DNA from: an uncultured Clostridia bacterium
GTDB lineage: Bacteria; Bacillota; Clostridia; Oscillospirales; Ruminococcaceae
Length of the DNA stretch: 64,000 bases
Direction of reading: 5' to 3'
Assembly (NCBI GenBank): GCA_947625125.1
Contig: CANQNF010000001.1
Span: 124,001 to 188,000 of the forward strand
Below the pieces are notes generated by a model. It ran no database searches, was not told the DNA's origin, and saw only the letters and a list, made by a program, of their open reading frames with translations. Every line of letters begins with the position of its first letter. The first letter of the stretch is position 1. Made by a program: the position numbers and the translations under genes. This document shows, in pieces, positions 1 through 9,429 of the stretch.

Positions 1-642
1 GATTTGGGCATTTTGGGCAGGACTATAGGCGTAGCCCCCGTAGGATGCGCGGTTATGGCATACGACTATTTCTCCTGCGACATGGTAGAGGCCGCTCACG
101 GACGCGCTCCCGCAGTCGCCACGGGTCTTAAGAGAGCCCGCCCCGAAAACATAGTTTTCACCTATCAGGGCGACGGCGATTTAGCCTCCATCGGCATGGC
201 GGAGACCGTTCATGCCGCAACGAGAAATGAAAATATCACGGTAATATTTGTAAATAATGCGATTTACGGCATGACCGGCGGCCAGATGGCCCCCACGTCT
301 CTGCCGGGCCAGGTCACACAGACTTCCCCCTACGGCCGCGATGTAAAGACCGTGGGATACCCGATAAAGGTCTGCGAGCTTTTGTCCGCCCTTGACGCTC
401 CTTATTATATAGAGAGAGTCGCCGTGAACAATGTCAAAAACGTCATGAGCGCCAAAAAGGCGATAAAGAGGGCGTTTCAGAACCAGGTCGACGGCAAGGG
501 CTTCTCGCTTATCGAAGTAGTATCGAGCTGCCCGACGAACTGGGGCATGACCCCCGAAAAGGCTCTTAAATGGGTGGAGACCGACATGATACCCTACTAT
601 CCTTTGGGAGTTTACCGCGACAAGTCAAAGGAGGCCGAGTGA
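1..642 (+). CDS. 2-oxoacid:ferredoxin oxidoreductase, beta (TPP) subunit, 5'-truncated
   Basis: The frame is open at the left edge, so the N-terminus lies outside the window. The product is the thiamine-pyrophosphate-binding subunit that decarboxylates a 2-oxoacid and passes electrons to ferredoxin. The TPP/Mg motif is seen as YQGDGDLASIG followed by NNAIYGMTGGQ, which is typical of the KorB/VorB family. The gamma subunit follows after one base, so the two are co-transcribed, and alpha (and ferredoxin) subunits are expected upstream. The branched-chain aminotransferase downstream makes a branched-chain 2-oxoacid a plausible substrate, but 2-oxoglutarate cannot be excluded from the sequence. 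Confidence 0.93.
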   Translation, partial: DLGILGRTIGVAPVGCAVMAYDYFSCDMVEAAHGRAPAVATGLKRARPENIVFTYQGDGDLASIGMAETVHAATRNENITVIFVNNAIYGMTGGQMAPTSLPGQVTQTSPYGRDVKTVGYPIKVCELLSALDAPYYIERVAVNNVKNVMSAKKAIKRAFQNQVDGKGFSLIEVVSSCPTNWGMTPEKALKWVETDMIPYYPLGVYRDKSKEAE

Positions 643-643
643 T

Positions 644-1183
644 ATGGCATACACACAGATTCTGATTGCCGGATTCGGCGGACAGGGCGTGCTTTTCGCC
701 GGAAAGGTCTTAGCTTATAAGGGCCTTGAGGAGGATAAGCAGATCTCCTGGCTTCCGTCCTACGGTCCCGAAATGAGAGGCGGCACGGCCAACTGCTCGG
801 TGATTATTTCCGACACGCCCGTCGGCTCGCCGATAGTTTCCGAGCCGGACATTCTTATCGCGATGAATCTGCCGTCGCTGGATAAATACGAAAATTCGGT
901 CGTTTCCGGCGGCAAGGTGTTTATCGATTCGTTCCTCATCGACCGCAAGATAACGAGGACAGATATAGAGGCGCACTATGTTCCGGCGACGAAGATCGCC
1001 CGCGAGATGGGACTGCCGACGCTTGCCAACATGGTGCTTTTGGGCAAGGTCATCGACAAGACCGGCGCGGTCTCAAAGGAGGGCCTCAAGGAAGCGCTCG
1101 CCAAGACCGTATCGGCAAAGCATCCCGAACTGTTGGAAGCAAATCTCAAGGCTATCCAGGCCGGGATGGAGTATGAGGAATAA
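644..1183 (+). CDS. 2-oxoacid:ferredoxin oxidoreductase, gamma subunit
   Basis: A 179-residue protein of the pyruvate/ketoisovalerate oxidoreductase gamma family, in which this subunit helps form the CoA-binding region of the complex. The N-terminal glycine-rich segment [14 protein letters not shown] and the later [13 protein letters not shown] segment are family hallmarks, and the length is normal. It starts one base after the beta subunit stop, so translation is probably coupled. No terminator-like hairpin follows immediately; the next 280 bases hold a GC-rich repeat and the ilvE promoter. Confidence 0.94.
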   Translation: MAYTQILIAGFGGQGVLFAGKVLAYKGLEEDKQISWLPSYGPEMRGGTANCSVIISDTPVGSPIVSEPDILIAMNLPSLDKYENSVVSGGKVFIDSFLIDRKITRTDIEAHYVPATKIAREMGLPTLANMVLLGKVIDKTGAVSKEGLKEALAKTVSAKHPELLEANLKAIQAGMEYEE

Positions 1184-1240
1184 CCGCGCAGCCGATAATC
1201 CGATAGCTTACATCCGATCGCGGCGGCTTCTGCGCGCACC

Positions 1241-1295
1241 CGGTGGGCGAAGCCCCGCCGCCGTAAGGCGGCGCCGACCGGGGCTTCGCCCCGCA
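1241..1295. repeat. GC-rich cloverleaf-type repeat, copy A (short form)
   Basis: The outer stem GCGAAGCCCCG pairs with CGGGGCTTCGC and encloses one inner hairpin, CCGCCGCCGTAAGGCGGCG. This is the shortest of eight related elements in the window; the other seven carry three inner hairpins. The rest of the 1184-1464 gap shows only GC-rich sequence and the ilvE promoter. Confidence 0.7.
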
Positions 1296-1397
1296 CAAGC
1301 CGGAGGTTTCATCGCCCCCACGGCTCCTATCTCGCCGCCTGCCGCCGCCATCGGAAGCTCTCGCCCCATGCTCATAAAGAAAAATTTCAAAAAAGTG

Positions 1398-1426
1398 TTG
1401 CATTTTTCGTGGTAAAGCGTTATAAT
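1398..1426 (+). promoter_or_regulatory. ilvE promoter (sigma-A type)
   Basis: TTGCAT (-35) and TATAAT (-10) are separated by 17 bases, 39 bases upstream of the ilvE start. No T-box or other leader structure was recognised between promoter and gene. Confidence 0.75.
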
Positions 1427-1464
1427 ATCAACGAATTAAATCTTTAACACAGGAGGGCATTTTT

Positions 1465-2532
1465 ATGCTTGACATTAAAATTCAGAAAACCTCCGAGCCC
1501 AAGCCCATCCCGAAAAAGGGAGAGCCTTTAGGATTCGGGCACATCTTCACCGACCATATGTTCATCATGAACTATACCGAGGGCAAGGGCTGGCACGACC
1601 CGAGGATAGTCCCGTTCGGCGACATCACCTTAAGCCCCGCCGCCATGGTCCTGCACTACGGCCAGGAGATGTTTGAGGGCTTAAAGGCGTACAGAGGCGA
1701 CAACGGCGACGTATATCTCTTCCGCCCCGACATGAACGCAAAGCGCGCAAATAATTCCAACGAGCGCCTCTGCATCCCGAAGATACCCGAGGATGATTTT
1801 GTTCAGGCTGTAAAGGCCGTCGTTGACGTCGACCGCGACTGGGTCCCGTATGAGGAGGGGACGTCCCTTTACATCCGTCCGTTTGTCATCTCGACCGACC
1901 CGCACCTCGGCGTTGCGCCCTCCAAGACTTATATGTTTATCATCATTCTTTCCCCGTCCGGAGCATATTACGAGAGCGGTCTTGCTCCCGTCGGCATCTG
2001 GATAGAGGACGAGTATGTAAGAGCCGTGCGAGGCGGCATGGGGTATGCCAAGACCGGCGGTAACTACGCCGCTTCACTGGCCGCACAGGTCAAAGCTCAT
2101 GACAGCGGCTATTCGCAGGCTCTGTGGCTTGACGGAGTTGAGAGGAAGTACATTGAAGAAGTAGGGTCTATGAACATCATGTTCAAAATTTCCGGCAAGG
2201 TCGTCACGCCTATGCTGAACGGCTCTATTCTCCCCGGGATCACGAGAAACTCCATCCTGCACCTTTGCAGAGACTGGGGCTATGAGGTCGAGGAGAGAAG
2301 AATTTCGGTCGACGAACTCATCGAGGCCGCAAGAAAAGGCACTCTCGAAGAGGTCTTCGGCACCGGCACCGCGGCCGTCGTTTCGCCTGTCGGAAAACTC
2401 AGGTACAAGGACGAGGTCATCGAGATCGGCGGCGGAAAGATAGGCGAGCTCACCCAGAAGCTCTACGACGAGCTTACCGGCATTCAGTGGGGCAAAAAAC
2501 CCGACCCCTACGGCTGGAGAGTTACCGTCTGA
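1465..2532 (+). CDS. ilvE: Branched-chain amino acid aminotransferase (class II BCAT)
   Basis: A PLP-dependent enzyme interconverting Leu/Ile/Val and their 2-oxoacids. It has 355 residues, the usual size for the longer bacterial/eukaryotic-type BCAT. The Schiff-base lysine is K196 in GYAKTGGNYAASL, and the phosphate-cup region GTGTAAVVSPV is near the C-terminus. It has a strong promoter and RBS (AGGAGG) and is closed by a strong terminator, so it is probably monocistronic. Its position after the 2-oxoacid oxidoreductase suggests linked branched-chain catabolism. Confidence 0.95.
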   Translation: MLDIKIQKTSEPKPIPKKGEPLGFGHIFTDHMFIMNYTEGKGWHDPRIVPFGDITLSPAAMVLHYGQEMFEGLKAYRGDNGDVYLFRPDMNAKRANNSNERLCIPKIPEDDFVQAVKAVVDVDRDWVPYEEGTSLYIRPFVISTDPHLGVAPSKTYMFIIILSPSGAYYESGLAPVGIWIEDEYVRAVRGGMGYAKTGGNYAASLAAQVKAHDSGYSQALWLDGVERKYIEEVGSMNIMFKISGKVVTPMLNGSILPGITRNSILHLCRDWGYEVEERRISVDELIEAARKGTLEEVFGTGTAAVVSPVGKLRYKDEVIEIGGGKIGELTQKLYDELTGIQWGKKPDPYGWRVTV

Positions 2533-2546
2533 CAGTAAAAAACAAG

Positions 2547-2576
2547 AAGCAGCAGTCCGAAAACTGCTGCTTTTTC
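2547..2576 (+). terminator. Intrinsic terminator of ilvE
   Basis: GCAGCAGT pairs with ACTGCTGC around a 6-base loop and is followed by a T-run. Confidence 0.85.
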
Positions 2577-2626
2577 TTATACCGTACACGCTTCGCCTCC
2601 GGCCGCGGCCCCGAAGCCGTACCTCC

Positions 2627-2730
2627 TGCCTCCGCGGAGCCCCGCCGGCCCCCTTTTTGGGGGGCCGGGCCCGACGGCTTCGCCGTCGGGACTCGCGTCA
2701 GCGAGCCGGGGCTCCGCCACGCACTCCGTA
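2627..2730. repeat. GC-rich cloverleaf-type repeat, copy B
   Basis: The outer stem GCGGAGCCCCG/CGGGGCTCCGC encloses three hairpins: a GGCC stem with a T-rich loop, CCCGACGGCTTCGCCGTCGGG, and CTCGC/GCGAG. It lies between the convergent ilvE and sigF genes. Confidence 0.75.
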
Positions 2731-2774
2731 AAGACTTCCGCAGAAGCCCCTTACCCGCCGGGGCGGGCCGCGGT

Positions 2775-3452
2775 CTACCCCTCCAAAAGCTGTCTCAGAG
2801 TCCCGAGCAGCTTTTTTTCACGCCGTGAGACCTGCACCTGGGTCATCCCGAGCCGCTTTGCGGTCTGCTGCTGGGTCCGGCAGAGAAAATACCGAAGATA
2901 TATGAGCAGCCTGTCTTTCGGCTCAAGGGTCCCAAGCGCCTGCTCAAGGGCTATGCTGTCGGTGATTTTTTCATCGGGAGGCTCGACCGGAATATCCCGT
3001 ATCTCGTCGCCGTCGTCCCCGGAGACGGTAAGGCTCACGACCGGCTGCATAACGCATACCGCCTCCGCCACATCCTCCGGCTCAAGCCCCGTCGCCTCGC
3101 TCAGCTCTTTTACGGTAGGCTCCCGCCCAAGCTCCGCTTCGAGCCTTTCCGACTCCCGCGATAGCCTCATCGCCCGCTCCTTAAGCCCACGCGAGACCTT
3201 TACCGACCCGCCGTCCCGGAACAGCCGCTTTATCTCCCCCAATATCACCGGCACCGCGTATGTCGAAAACCTCACGCCTCTGCTGCCGTCAAAGGCTTTC
3301 ACCGCTTTCACAAGCCCCATGCAGCCCGCGCTGTAAAGTTCCTCATACTCTATCCCTCTGCCGCGAAATCGTCCGGCGCAGAGCCTCACAAGCCCCAAAT
3401 TCGCCTCTACCGAGACCTCCGTATCGGAATAGGATCTATTCTGCGTAAACAA
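2775..3452 (-). CDS. sigF: Sporulation sigma factor sigma-F
   Basis: A 225-residue sigma-70 family protein. Region 2 (YEELYSAGCMGLVKAVKAFD, then RFSTYAVPVILGEIKR) and the region 4 helix-turn-helix (QQQTAKRLGMTQVQVSRREKK) are clear. It is the last gene of a spoIIAA-spoIIAB-sigF set, which identifies it as the forespore sigma factor. The only in-frame start near an AGGAGG is TTG at 3452, 12 bases after it. The 33-base gap to spoIIAB supports one operon. SpoIIAB would hold it inactive until SpoIIAA is dephosphorylated. Confidence 0.95.
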   Translation of the reverse strand: MFTQNRSYSDTEVSVEANLGLVRLCAGRFRGRGIEYEELYSAGCMGLVKAVKAFDGSRGVRFSTYAVPVILGEIKRLFRDGGSVKVSRGLKERAMRLSRESERLEAELGREPTVKELSEATGLEPEDVAEAVCVMQPVVSLTVSGDDGDEIRDIPVEPPDEKITDSIALEQALGTLEPKDRLLIYLRYFLCRTQQQTAKRLGMTQVQVSRREKKLLGTLRQLLEG

Positions 3453-3485
3453 TTTTTTACAGACCCTCCTTTTTATATGTACGGC

Positions 3486-3929
3486 TTATTTGAGGAGGCT
3501 GCGCTTTCCCAATTTTTTGGTCAGAGTTACCGTCGTACCCGAACCGGGGCGGCTTTTTACCGAAACGCTGTCGCAGAAGCTCTCCATCACCGAGAACCCG
3601 AGCCCGGAGCGCTCTTCGTCGGGCAGGGTAGTGTAAAGAGGCTCCATGGCCTTTTTCACGTCCTCTATCCCGCAGCCCGTGTCCCTGACCTTGACGACGA
3701 CCTCGTCGCCGTAGAGCCTTGCGCTCAGCTCTATCGTCCCTATGCAGTCCCGATAGGCGTGCACTATGCAGTTTGTGACGGCCTCGCTGACCGCGGTCTT
3801 AAGGTCGCCCAGCTCGTCTATCCTCGGGTCTTTTGACGCTATGAACCCGCCCACGGCGCTCCTTGCAAATCTCTCGTTCTCCGACAGGCTTAAAAAAATA
3901 ATCTTCATCGCGTTGTCCGGCTTTTTCAT
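3486..3929 (-). CDS. spoIIAB: Anti-sigma-F factor / serine kinase SpoIIAB
   Basis: A GHKL-fold ATP-binding anti-sigma factor that binds sigma-F and phosphorylates SpoIIAA. The N box (AVSEAVTNCIVHAY), G1 box (DTGCGI) and G2 box (RSGLGFSVM) are all present. The ATG at 3929 is preceded by GAGGTG and gives 147 residues, normal for the family; a longer frame to 4037 overlaps spoIIAA and is rejected. The gene starts 5 bases after spoIIAA stops. Confidence 0.95.
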   Translation of the reverse strand: MKKPDNAMKIIFLSLSENERFARSAVGGFIASKDPRIDELGDLKTAVSEAVTNCIVHAYRDCIGTIELSARLYGDEVVVKVRDTGCGIEDVKKAMEPLYTTLPDEERSGLGFSVMESFCDSVSVKSRPGSGTTVTLTKKLGKRSLLK

Positions 3930-3934
3930 TTTTT

Positions 3935-4243
3935 TCACCTCTTCCCGTCGAGGAGCCTGTCCATCCCGGCAAGGCTCATCACTTTCTGTATATATTCCGG
4001 CATGTTGACAAGCTCCAGCTTTCCGCCTCTCTCGCACATATTCTTATATCTTCCCATGACGAGCCCGACCCCCGAGCTGTCCATAAAGCTTACCCCCGAA
4101 AAATCAAGCCTTAACTCTTTCGGCGAGCTGTCGTTGATAGCGGTATCTATGTCCATCCTTAACCAGCGGGAGGTGTGGTGGTCTATCTCCCCTGTGAGCC
4201 TTGCGGTCATCTTTCCTCCGCTTTCGGTAATATATACCGGCAC
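3935..4243 (-). CDS. spoIIAA: Anti-sigma-F factor antagonist SpoIIAA
   Basis: A 102-residue STAS-domain protein. The segment FMDSSGVGLVMGRYK contains the DSSG motif, whose serine is the one phosphorylated by SpoIIAB in this family. The start is GTG at 4243, 9 bases after an AAAGGA. It is the first gene of the sigma-F operon and is divergent from the HrcA operon. A sigma-H promoter is expected from other endospore formers, but a clear one was not identified here. Confidence 0.94.
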   Translation of the reverse strand: MPVYITESGGKMTARLTGEIDHHTSRWLRMDIDTAINDSSPKELRLDFSGVSFMDSSGVGLVMGRYKNMCERGGKLELVNMPEYIQKVMSLAGMDRLLDGKR

Positions 4244-4355
4244 ACTTTATCATTCCTTTCAGAAAACTCTTTTTTATAATCTATCTCCATGACGACGAAA
4301 ACTTTGTCAAAACCGGGCCGCCGAAAAATTTTTTTGAAAAAATTTTAAAAACCTC

Positions 4356-4414
4356 TTGACATATTCAAAAAAAGGGGTATACTATAATTAGCACTCAAGA
4401 AAAATGAGTGCTAA
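4356..4414 (+). promoter_or_regulatory. dnaK operon promoter with CIRCE operator
   Basis: TTGACA and TATACT are spaced by 16 bases. A perfect CIRCE element, TTAGCACTC-N9-GAGTGCTAA (4388-4414), lies just downstream. It is the binding site of HrcA, encoded by the first gene, so the operon is autoregulated by heat shock. Confidence 0.95.
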
Positions 4415-4465
4415 CAGTTTGAGGTTCGGATTGCTAATAAGGATCGCTCACGGAGGTGAGATCTT

Positions 4466-5500
4466 TTGGACGACAGAAAGCTCAGGATTTTGCAGGCGGT
4501 AGTCGACGAGTACATCGTGACCGGCGAACCGGTGGGCTCAAAGGCGATAATGAAGTATGTGGGAGCCTCGAGCGCCACGATAAGAAACGAGATGGCGGAG
4601 CTCGAAAAGCAGGGCTATCTGGAGCAGCCCCACACCTCTGCCGGCAGGATACCCACCTACAACGGCTATCGGCTCTATGTAGACGAGCTGCTGACGACAA
4701 ACCCTCTTTCTTTGGAGGAAAAGCGGCTTTTGGACGAAATGCTACCAAAGGACGAATATTCCGAGGAGGGGATAGTGAAGTCCGCCTCCAACGCTTTGGC
4801 CGAGCTAACGAACACCGCTTCTTTCGTGTCGAGCGAGACCCCGAAGTTTTCGGTCATCTCAAAGGTCGAGGTCATCCCGACCGGGAAAAGGCTCTATGTG
4901 CTTTTGCTCATAGCCTCCGACGGCAAGATAAAAAACCGCACCTGCCGCGTCGAAATAGACCTCACGCAGGAAAACCTCGATTATTTCTCCGCATTTTTAA
5001 AGGAGAATTTGGAGGGCGTTCCGATAAATCTTCTTTCGGAGGAGATGCTCGAGCGGCTTGAGACGGCTCTCGGCACCTATCTTCTGACCCTGTCGCCGCT
5101 TATCAGAGGGGTATTTGACATGACGAGGGAGATGACCCAGCGTGAGATAAACGTCGCAGGCGTCGGAAATCTTCTGACCTGCCGGGATATTGACCAGGGC
5201 GAGATAATCTCGTTTTTAGACCATCGCGACGACCTTAAAAACCTTATCGATTCGAGCTTTTCGGGACTGCACGTCCTGTTTTCCGACGAGGACGACGGGT
5301 TCGTGATAGGAAATTCGAGCATAATAAGCTCCGGGTTTTCCAAAAACGGCCACGTCGCAGGCCATCTCGGACTGATAGGGCCGATGAGAATAGACTATAA
5401 AAAAGTGATCCCATACGTCGAGTATTTTGCGGAGAAGATAACCGAGCTTCTTTCCGAAGAGCCCGACGTCGGGGAAGATGAGAGCGAGGATAAACAATGA
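4466..5500 (+). CDS. hrcA: Heat-inducible transcription repressor HrcA
   Basis: A 344-residue repressor of CIRCE-controlled chaperone genes. It opens with the winged helix (LRILQAVVDEYIVTGEPVGS, then ASSATIRNEMAELEKQGYLE) and ends with the HrcA-type dimerisation region including GPMRIDYKKVIPYVEY. The start is TTG at 4466, seven bases after GGAGGTGAG. Its stop overlaps the grpE start (ATGA), indicating coupling. It should also control the hsp20 gene at 61411, which has its own CIRCE sites. Confidence 0.96.
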   Translation: MDDRKLRILQAVVDEYIVTGEPVGSKAIMKYVGASSATIRNEMAELEKQGYLEQPHTSAGRIPTYNGYRLYVDELLTTNPLSLEEKRLLDEMLPKDEYSEEGIVKSASNALAELTNTASFVSSETPKFSVISKVEVIPTGKRLYVLLLIASDGKIKNRTCRVEIDLTQENLDYFSAFLKENLEGVPINLLSEEMLERLETALGTYLLTLSPLIRGVFDMTREMTQREINVAGVGNLLTCRDIDQGEIISFLDHRDDLKNLIDSSFSGLHVLFSDEDDGFVIGNSSIISSGFSKNGHVAGHLGLIGPMRIDYKKVIPYVEYFAEKITELLSEEPDVGEDESEDKQ

Positions 5501-6078
5501 GCGAAGAAGAAAAGACAGCCATGAACGAAGAGGCCGAAAAGCCGGAGGAGACCGCGACCGACGAGCAGCCCGAGGAGATGACTTCCGAGGAAGCGGCAGA
5601 TACCGAGGACGAGAAAAAATCTCAGCCCGAGGAGCCGTCCGAGGAGGAAAAGCTCAGGGCCGAGAACGCCGACTTAAAAGACAAGTATCTGAGGCTTTTG
5701 GCGGAGTTTGACAACTACCGCAAGAGAAGCGTCAAGGAACGGGGAGAGATATATCCCGAGGCAACGGCAAGGGCCGTCGAAGCGTTTTTGCCGATGGCGG
5801 ACAATTTCGAGAGAGCAGCCGCCGCCGATTGCTCCGACGACAAGTATAAAGAGGGCGTTATGATGATAATGCAGCAGCTGCAAAACGCTTTCAAAAAGCT
5901 CGGCGTCGAGGAGATAAGCCGCGTGGGCGAGACCTTTGACCCGTCGCTTGAAAACGCTGTGAGCCAAATCGAGGATGATAATTTGGGCGAGAACGCCGTC
6001 GCGCAGGTATACCAAAAGGGCTATAAGCTGGGCGACAAGATAATCCGCCACGCGACCGTCGTAGTCGCAAACTGCTGA
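5497..6078 (+). CDS. grpE: Nucleotide exchange factor GrpE
   Basis: The DnaK nucleotide exchange factor, 193 residues. The N-terminal 50 residues are highly acidic, followed by the long helix (ENADLKDKYLRLLAEFDNYR) and the beta domain ending in GDKIIRHATVVVANC, both characteristic of GrpE. It overlaps hrcA by four bases. Confidence 0.96.
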   Translation: MSEEEKTAMNEEAEKPEETATDEQPEEMTSEEAADTEDEKKSQPEEPSEEEKLRAENADLKDKYLRLLAEFDNYRKRSVKERGEIYPEATARAVEAFLPMADNFERAAAADCSDDKYKEGVMMIMQQLQNAFKKLGVEEISRVGETFDPSLENAVSQIEDDNLGENAVAQVYQKGYKLGDKIIRHATVVVANC

Positions 6079-6151
6079 GAATGGACCGCCCTCGGGCGTT
6101 TCAGATATACAAAAAACATCAACTTACATTTTATAAAAGGAGAAATTGAAT

Positions 6152-7984
6152 ATGTCTAAAATTATAGGTATCGACTTAGGTACAACCAACTCCTGCGTAG
6201 CCGTCATGGAGGGCGGCGAGGCAGTCGTCATCCCCAACAGCGAGGGCGCAAGGACCACACCGTCCGTCGTCGGCGTTTCCAAGAACGGCGACAGGCTCGT
6301 CGGACAGGTAGCAAAGCGTCAGGCGGTCGTCAACTATGACAACACCGTCATCTCCATCAAGCGCCACATGGGCTCCGATTATAAGGCCACTATGGGCGGC
6401 AAGCAGTACACACCCCAGGAGATCTCCGCGATGATACTCCAGAAATTAAAGACCGACGCTGAGGCATACCTCGGCGAAAAGGTCACAGAGGCCGTCATCA
6501 CCGTCCCCGCATACTTCACCGACTCCCAGCGCCAGGCCACCAAGGACGCCGGACAGATCGCCGGTCTTAATGTCAGAAGAATCATCAACGAACCGACTGC
6601 GGCGGCGCTTTCCTACGGAATAGACAAGGAAGAGGACCAGAAAGTCATGGTTTATGACTTGGGCGGCGGCACGTTCGATGTTTCTATCATCGAGATGGGC
6701 GACGGCGTTACCGAGGTTTTGGCGACTGCCGGCAACAACCGCTTGGGCGGCGACGACTTCGACCAGAGGATAATTGATCTTTTGGTATCCGAATTCAAAA
6801 AGAACGAGGGAATCGACCTTTCCACCGATAAGATGGCGATGCAGAGGCTCAAGGAGGCCGCCGAGAAAGCCAAGATAGAGCTTTCAAACGTTCCGACCTC
6901 TAACATCAACCTGCCGTTCATCACTGCCGACGCGACCGGCCCTAAGCACCTTGACTACACTCTCACTCAAGCCAAGTTCAACGAACTGACGGCAGATCTT
7001 GTAGAGGCGACGATGGGCCCCGTTAAGCAGGCGCTCTCCGACTCCGGACTTTCGGCGTCCCAGCTCAATAAGGTGCTGATGGTCGGCGGTTCTTCAAGAA
7101 TTCCGGCAGTTGTTGAAGCCGTAAGAAAAATAACCGGCAAGGAGCCTTTCAAGGGCATCAACCCGGACGAATGCGTTGCCTTGGGAGCGGCTATCCAGGG
7201 CGGTATCATGAACCGCGATATCGATTCGAGCCTCGTCTTAAACGACGTAACTCCGCTGTCCTTGGGCCTTGAGACCCTTGGCGGCATCTGCACCAAGATA
7301 ATCGAGAGAAACACCACCATCCCCTGCAACCGCAAGCAGATATTCTCGACCGCTGCCGACAATCAGCCGGCCGTCGATATCGTCGTTTTACAGGGCGAGA
7401 GAGAATTTGCAAAGGACAATAAGCAGCTCGGCATGTTCAAGCTTGACGGCATTGCGCCTGCTCCGAGAGGCGTTCCGCAGATCGAGGTCAGCTTCGATAT
7501 CGATACTAACGGTATCGTTCACGTCTCCGCCAAGGACTTAGGCACCGGCAAGGAGCAGAATATCACTATCACATCTTCCTCGAATATGTCCAAGGAGGAT
7601 ATAGATAAGGCTGTCCGCGAGGCCGAGCAGTATGCCGCCGAGGACAAGAAGAAGAGAGACGACGTCGACGCGAGAAACCAGGCAGATCAGATGGTGTTCC
7701 AGTGCAGGAAATCCCTCGAGGACTTCGGCGACAAGGTGAACGCCTCCGACAAGGCGGACGTAGAATCCAAGATAACGGCTCTCGAGGAAGCTCTCAAGGG
7801 CAGCGATATCGAGAACATCAAGGCCAAGCAGAAAGAGCTTGAGACCGCTTTCGGAGCAGTCGCCACCAAGGTCTACCAGCAGGCTAACCCGAACCAGGGC
7901 AACCCCGGCCAGGGCGGCTTCAACCCCGGTCAGGGCGGCAACCCCGGCGACGACGGATACGTCGACACGAATTTTAACAACTAA
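6152..7984 (+). CDS. dnaK: Molecular chaperone DnaK (Hsp70)
   Basis: A 610-residue Hsp70 ATPase. The N-terminus [20 protein letters not shown], the phosphate-2 motif [13 protein letters not shown] and the substrate-binding domain are intact. The C-terminal tail is rich in Gly, Asn and Gln ([14 protein letters not shown]). The ATG at 6152 is chosen over the TTG two codons upstream because AAAGGAGAAA sits 8 bases before it. A terminator-like structure separates it from dnaJ. Confidence 0.97.
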   Translation: MSKIIGIDLGTTNSCVAVMEGGEAVVIPNSEGARTTPSVVGVSKNGDRLVGQVAKRQAVVNYDNTVISIKRHMGSDYKATMGGKQYTPQEISAMILQKLKTDAEAYLGEKVTEAVITVPAYFTDSQRQATKDAGQIAGLNVRRIINEPTAAALSYGIDKEEDQKVMVYDLGGGTFDVSIIEMGDGVTEVLATAGNNRLGGDDFDQRIIDLLVSEFKKNEGIDLSTDKMAMQRLKEAAEKAKIELSNVPTSNINLPFITADATGPKHLDYTLTQAKFNELTADLVEATMGPVKQALSDSGLSASQLNKVLMVGGSSRIPAVVEAVRKITGKEPFKGINPDECVALGAAIQGGIMNRDIDSSLVLNDVTPLSLGLETLGGICTKIIERNTTIPCNRKQIFSTAADNQPAVDIVVLQGEREFAKDNKQLGMFKLDGIAPAPRGVPQIEVSFDIDTNGIVHVSAKDLGTGKEQNITITSSSNMSKEDIDKAVREAEQYAAEDKKKRDDVDARNQADQMVFQCRKSLEDFGDKVNASDKADVESKITALEEALKGSDIENIKAKQKELETAFGAVATKVYQQANPNQGNPGQGGFNPGQGGNPGDDGYVDTNFNN

Positions 7985-8025
7985 CGCGCCGATGACGCGG
8001 GATAGGGGAGGACGTGCAAAAGGAC

Positions 8026-8114
8026 GGCGATTCGGGAGGGGCTGCCTTTGATATGACTTTTACCGTCATCGCCCCGCCCTCCCACCCCACCCGCCCCTCC
8101 CGAATCGCCTTTTT
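8026..8114 (+). terminator. Large dnaK-dnaJ intergenic hairpin
   Basis: A perfect 17-bp stem (GGCGATTCGGGAGGGGC at 8026-8042 and its complement at 8093-8109) encloses about 50 bases and is followed by TTTTT. It probably terminates part of the transcripts or processes the mRNA, lowering dnaJ relative to dnaK. Confidence 0.7.
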
Positions 8115-8161
8115 AAGGCGCTCGGGTTATGATCCCATATTATAAATAACGGAGTAAACAT

Positions 8162-9313
8162 ATGGCAGACAAAAAAGATTACTACGAAGTCTTAGGCGTT
8201 CAGAAAGGATGCTCCGACGACGAGCTCAAAAAGGCCTACCGAGCGATGGTAAAAAAATACCACCCCGATCTTCACCCCGACGACAAGGACGCAGAGGCGA
8301 AGATGAAAGAGGTCAACGAGGCGTACGACGTCCTGTCCGATAAGGATAAGCGCGCAAAGTACGATCAGTTCGGCTTTGCGGGCGTCGACCCGTCATATGC
8401 GGGAGGCGCGGGCGGCTATTCCGGCGGCGGGTTCTCCGGCAACTTCTCGGGCTTTGGAGATATCGGAGATATTTTTGACAGCTTCTTCGGCGGCGGCATG
8501 GGCGGCTTCGGGGGCAGCAGAGCTAACCCGAACGCTCCGAGAAAGGGCCAGGATATCCGCACTCAGGTCCAGGTGTCGTTTCTTGAGGCATGCAAGGGCA
8601 CCGGCGTGGATATAAGGGTCAACCGCCTGGAGAAGTGTCCGCAATGCGGAGGAAGCGGCGCTAAATCGGGAACCTCTCCCGAGACATGCCCCGACTGCCG
8701 AGGTTCGGGTCAGGTAAGGGTCAGCCAGCGCACGCCTCTCGGAGTTTTCCAGACAACGAAGACATGCGACAGGTGCGGCGGCTCCGGCCGAATAATAAGA
8801 GACCCATGCCCCGCTTGTTCCGGACAGGGCAGAGTAAGAAAGGTACTGCAAAAAAACGTCTCTATTCCCCAGGGCATTGACGACGGGCAATCCTTAAGAA
8901 TAACCGGCGAGGGCGACTGCGGCGTGAACGGCGGCCCTAACGGCGACCTTATCATAAGGGTTTCCGTTAAGCAGGACGACGTTTTCGAGCGCGAGGGCTT
9001 TGACATCTACACCGAGATACCTATTTCGTATATGCAGGCGGCGCTTGGCGACGAGCTGATGATACCGACGATAGACGGAAAGGTCAAGTATCGCATCCCC
9101 GCCGGAACCCAGAACGGCGACAGCTTTGTTCTTCGCGGGCAGGGCGTTCCGAGGCTTTATCGCTCCGGCAGGGGAGACCACCACGTCAGCGTGCGAGTCG
9201 AGGTTCCGAGAAATCTCACAAAGAAGCAGGCGGACCTGCTGAAAGCGTTTGACGACTCTCTCGACGACCGCAACGACGCAGGACGAAAGAGCTTCTTCGA
9301 CAGGTTTAAATAA
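8162..9313 (+). CDS. dnaJ: Chaperone DnaJ (Hsp40)
   Basis: A 383-residue type I Hsp40. The J domain carries the HPD motif (KKYHPDLHPDD), followed by a Gly/Phe-rich linker and four CxxCxGxG zinc repeats (CPQCGGSG, CPDCRGSG, CDRCGGSG, CPACSGQG). The C-terminal substrate-binding domains have normal length. It is the last gene of the HrcA operon and is closed by a terminator. Confidence 0.97.
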   Translation: MADKKDYYEVLGVQKGCSDDELKKAYRAMVKKYHPDLHPDDKDAEAKMKEVNEAYDVLSDKDKRAKYDQFGFAGVDPSYAGGAGGYSGGGFSGNFSGFGDIGDIFDSFFGGGMGGFGGSRANPNAPRKGQDIRTQVQVSFLEACKGTGVDIRVNRLEKCPQCGGSGAKSGTSPETCPDCRGSGQVRVSQRTPLGVFQTTKTCDRCGGSGRIIRDPCPACSGQGRVRKVLQKNVSIPQGIDDGQSLRITGEGDCGVNGGPNGDLIIRVSVKQDDVFEREGFDIYTEIPISYMQAALGDELMIPTIDGKVKYRIPAGTQNGDSFVLRGQGVPRLYRSGRGDHHVSVRVEVPRNLTKKQADLLKAFDDSLDDRNDAGRKSFFDRFK

Positions 9314-9320
9314 ATTTTTC

Positions 9321-9352
9321 AGAGGACAGCCGGAGGGGCTGTCTTCTTTTTT
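9321..9352 (+). terminator. Terminator after dnaJ
   Basis: AGGACAGCC pairs with GGCTGTCTT, followed by a run of T. Confidence 0.85.
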
Positions 9353-9429
9353 TATCGGCATTTATATGAAATCCGGGACGGGTCACAAGGCGGCAGGGGC
9401 AATGGAGCCGTACCTTGTGCGCATGAAAA

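Noticed and set aside
1184-1464. T-box leader before ilvE
   Set aside because: No AGGGTGG-N-ACCGCG-type segment and only 39 bases lie between the promoter and the gene.
4456-5061. Arg/Gly-rich frame overlapping hrcA
   Set aside because: An out-of-frame shadow of hrcA produced by high GC; the hrcA frame has clear domains and an RBS.
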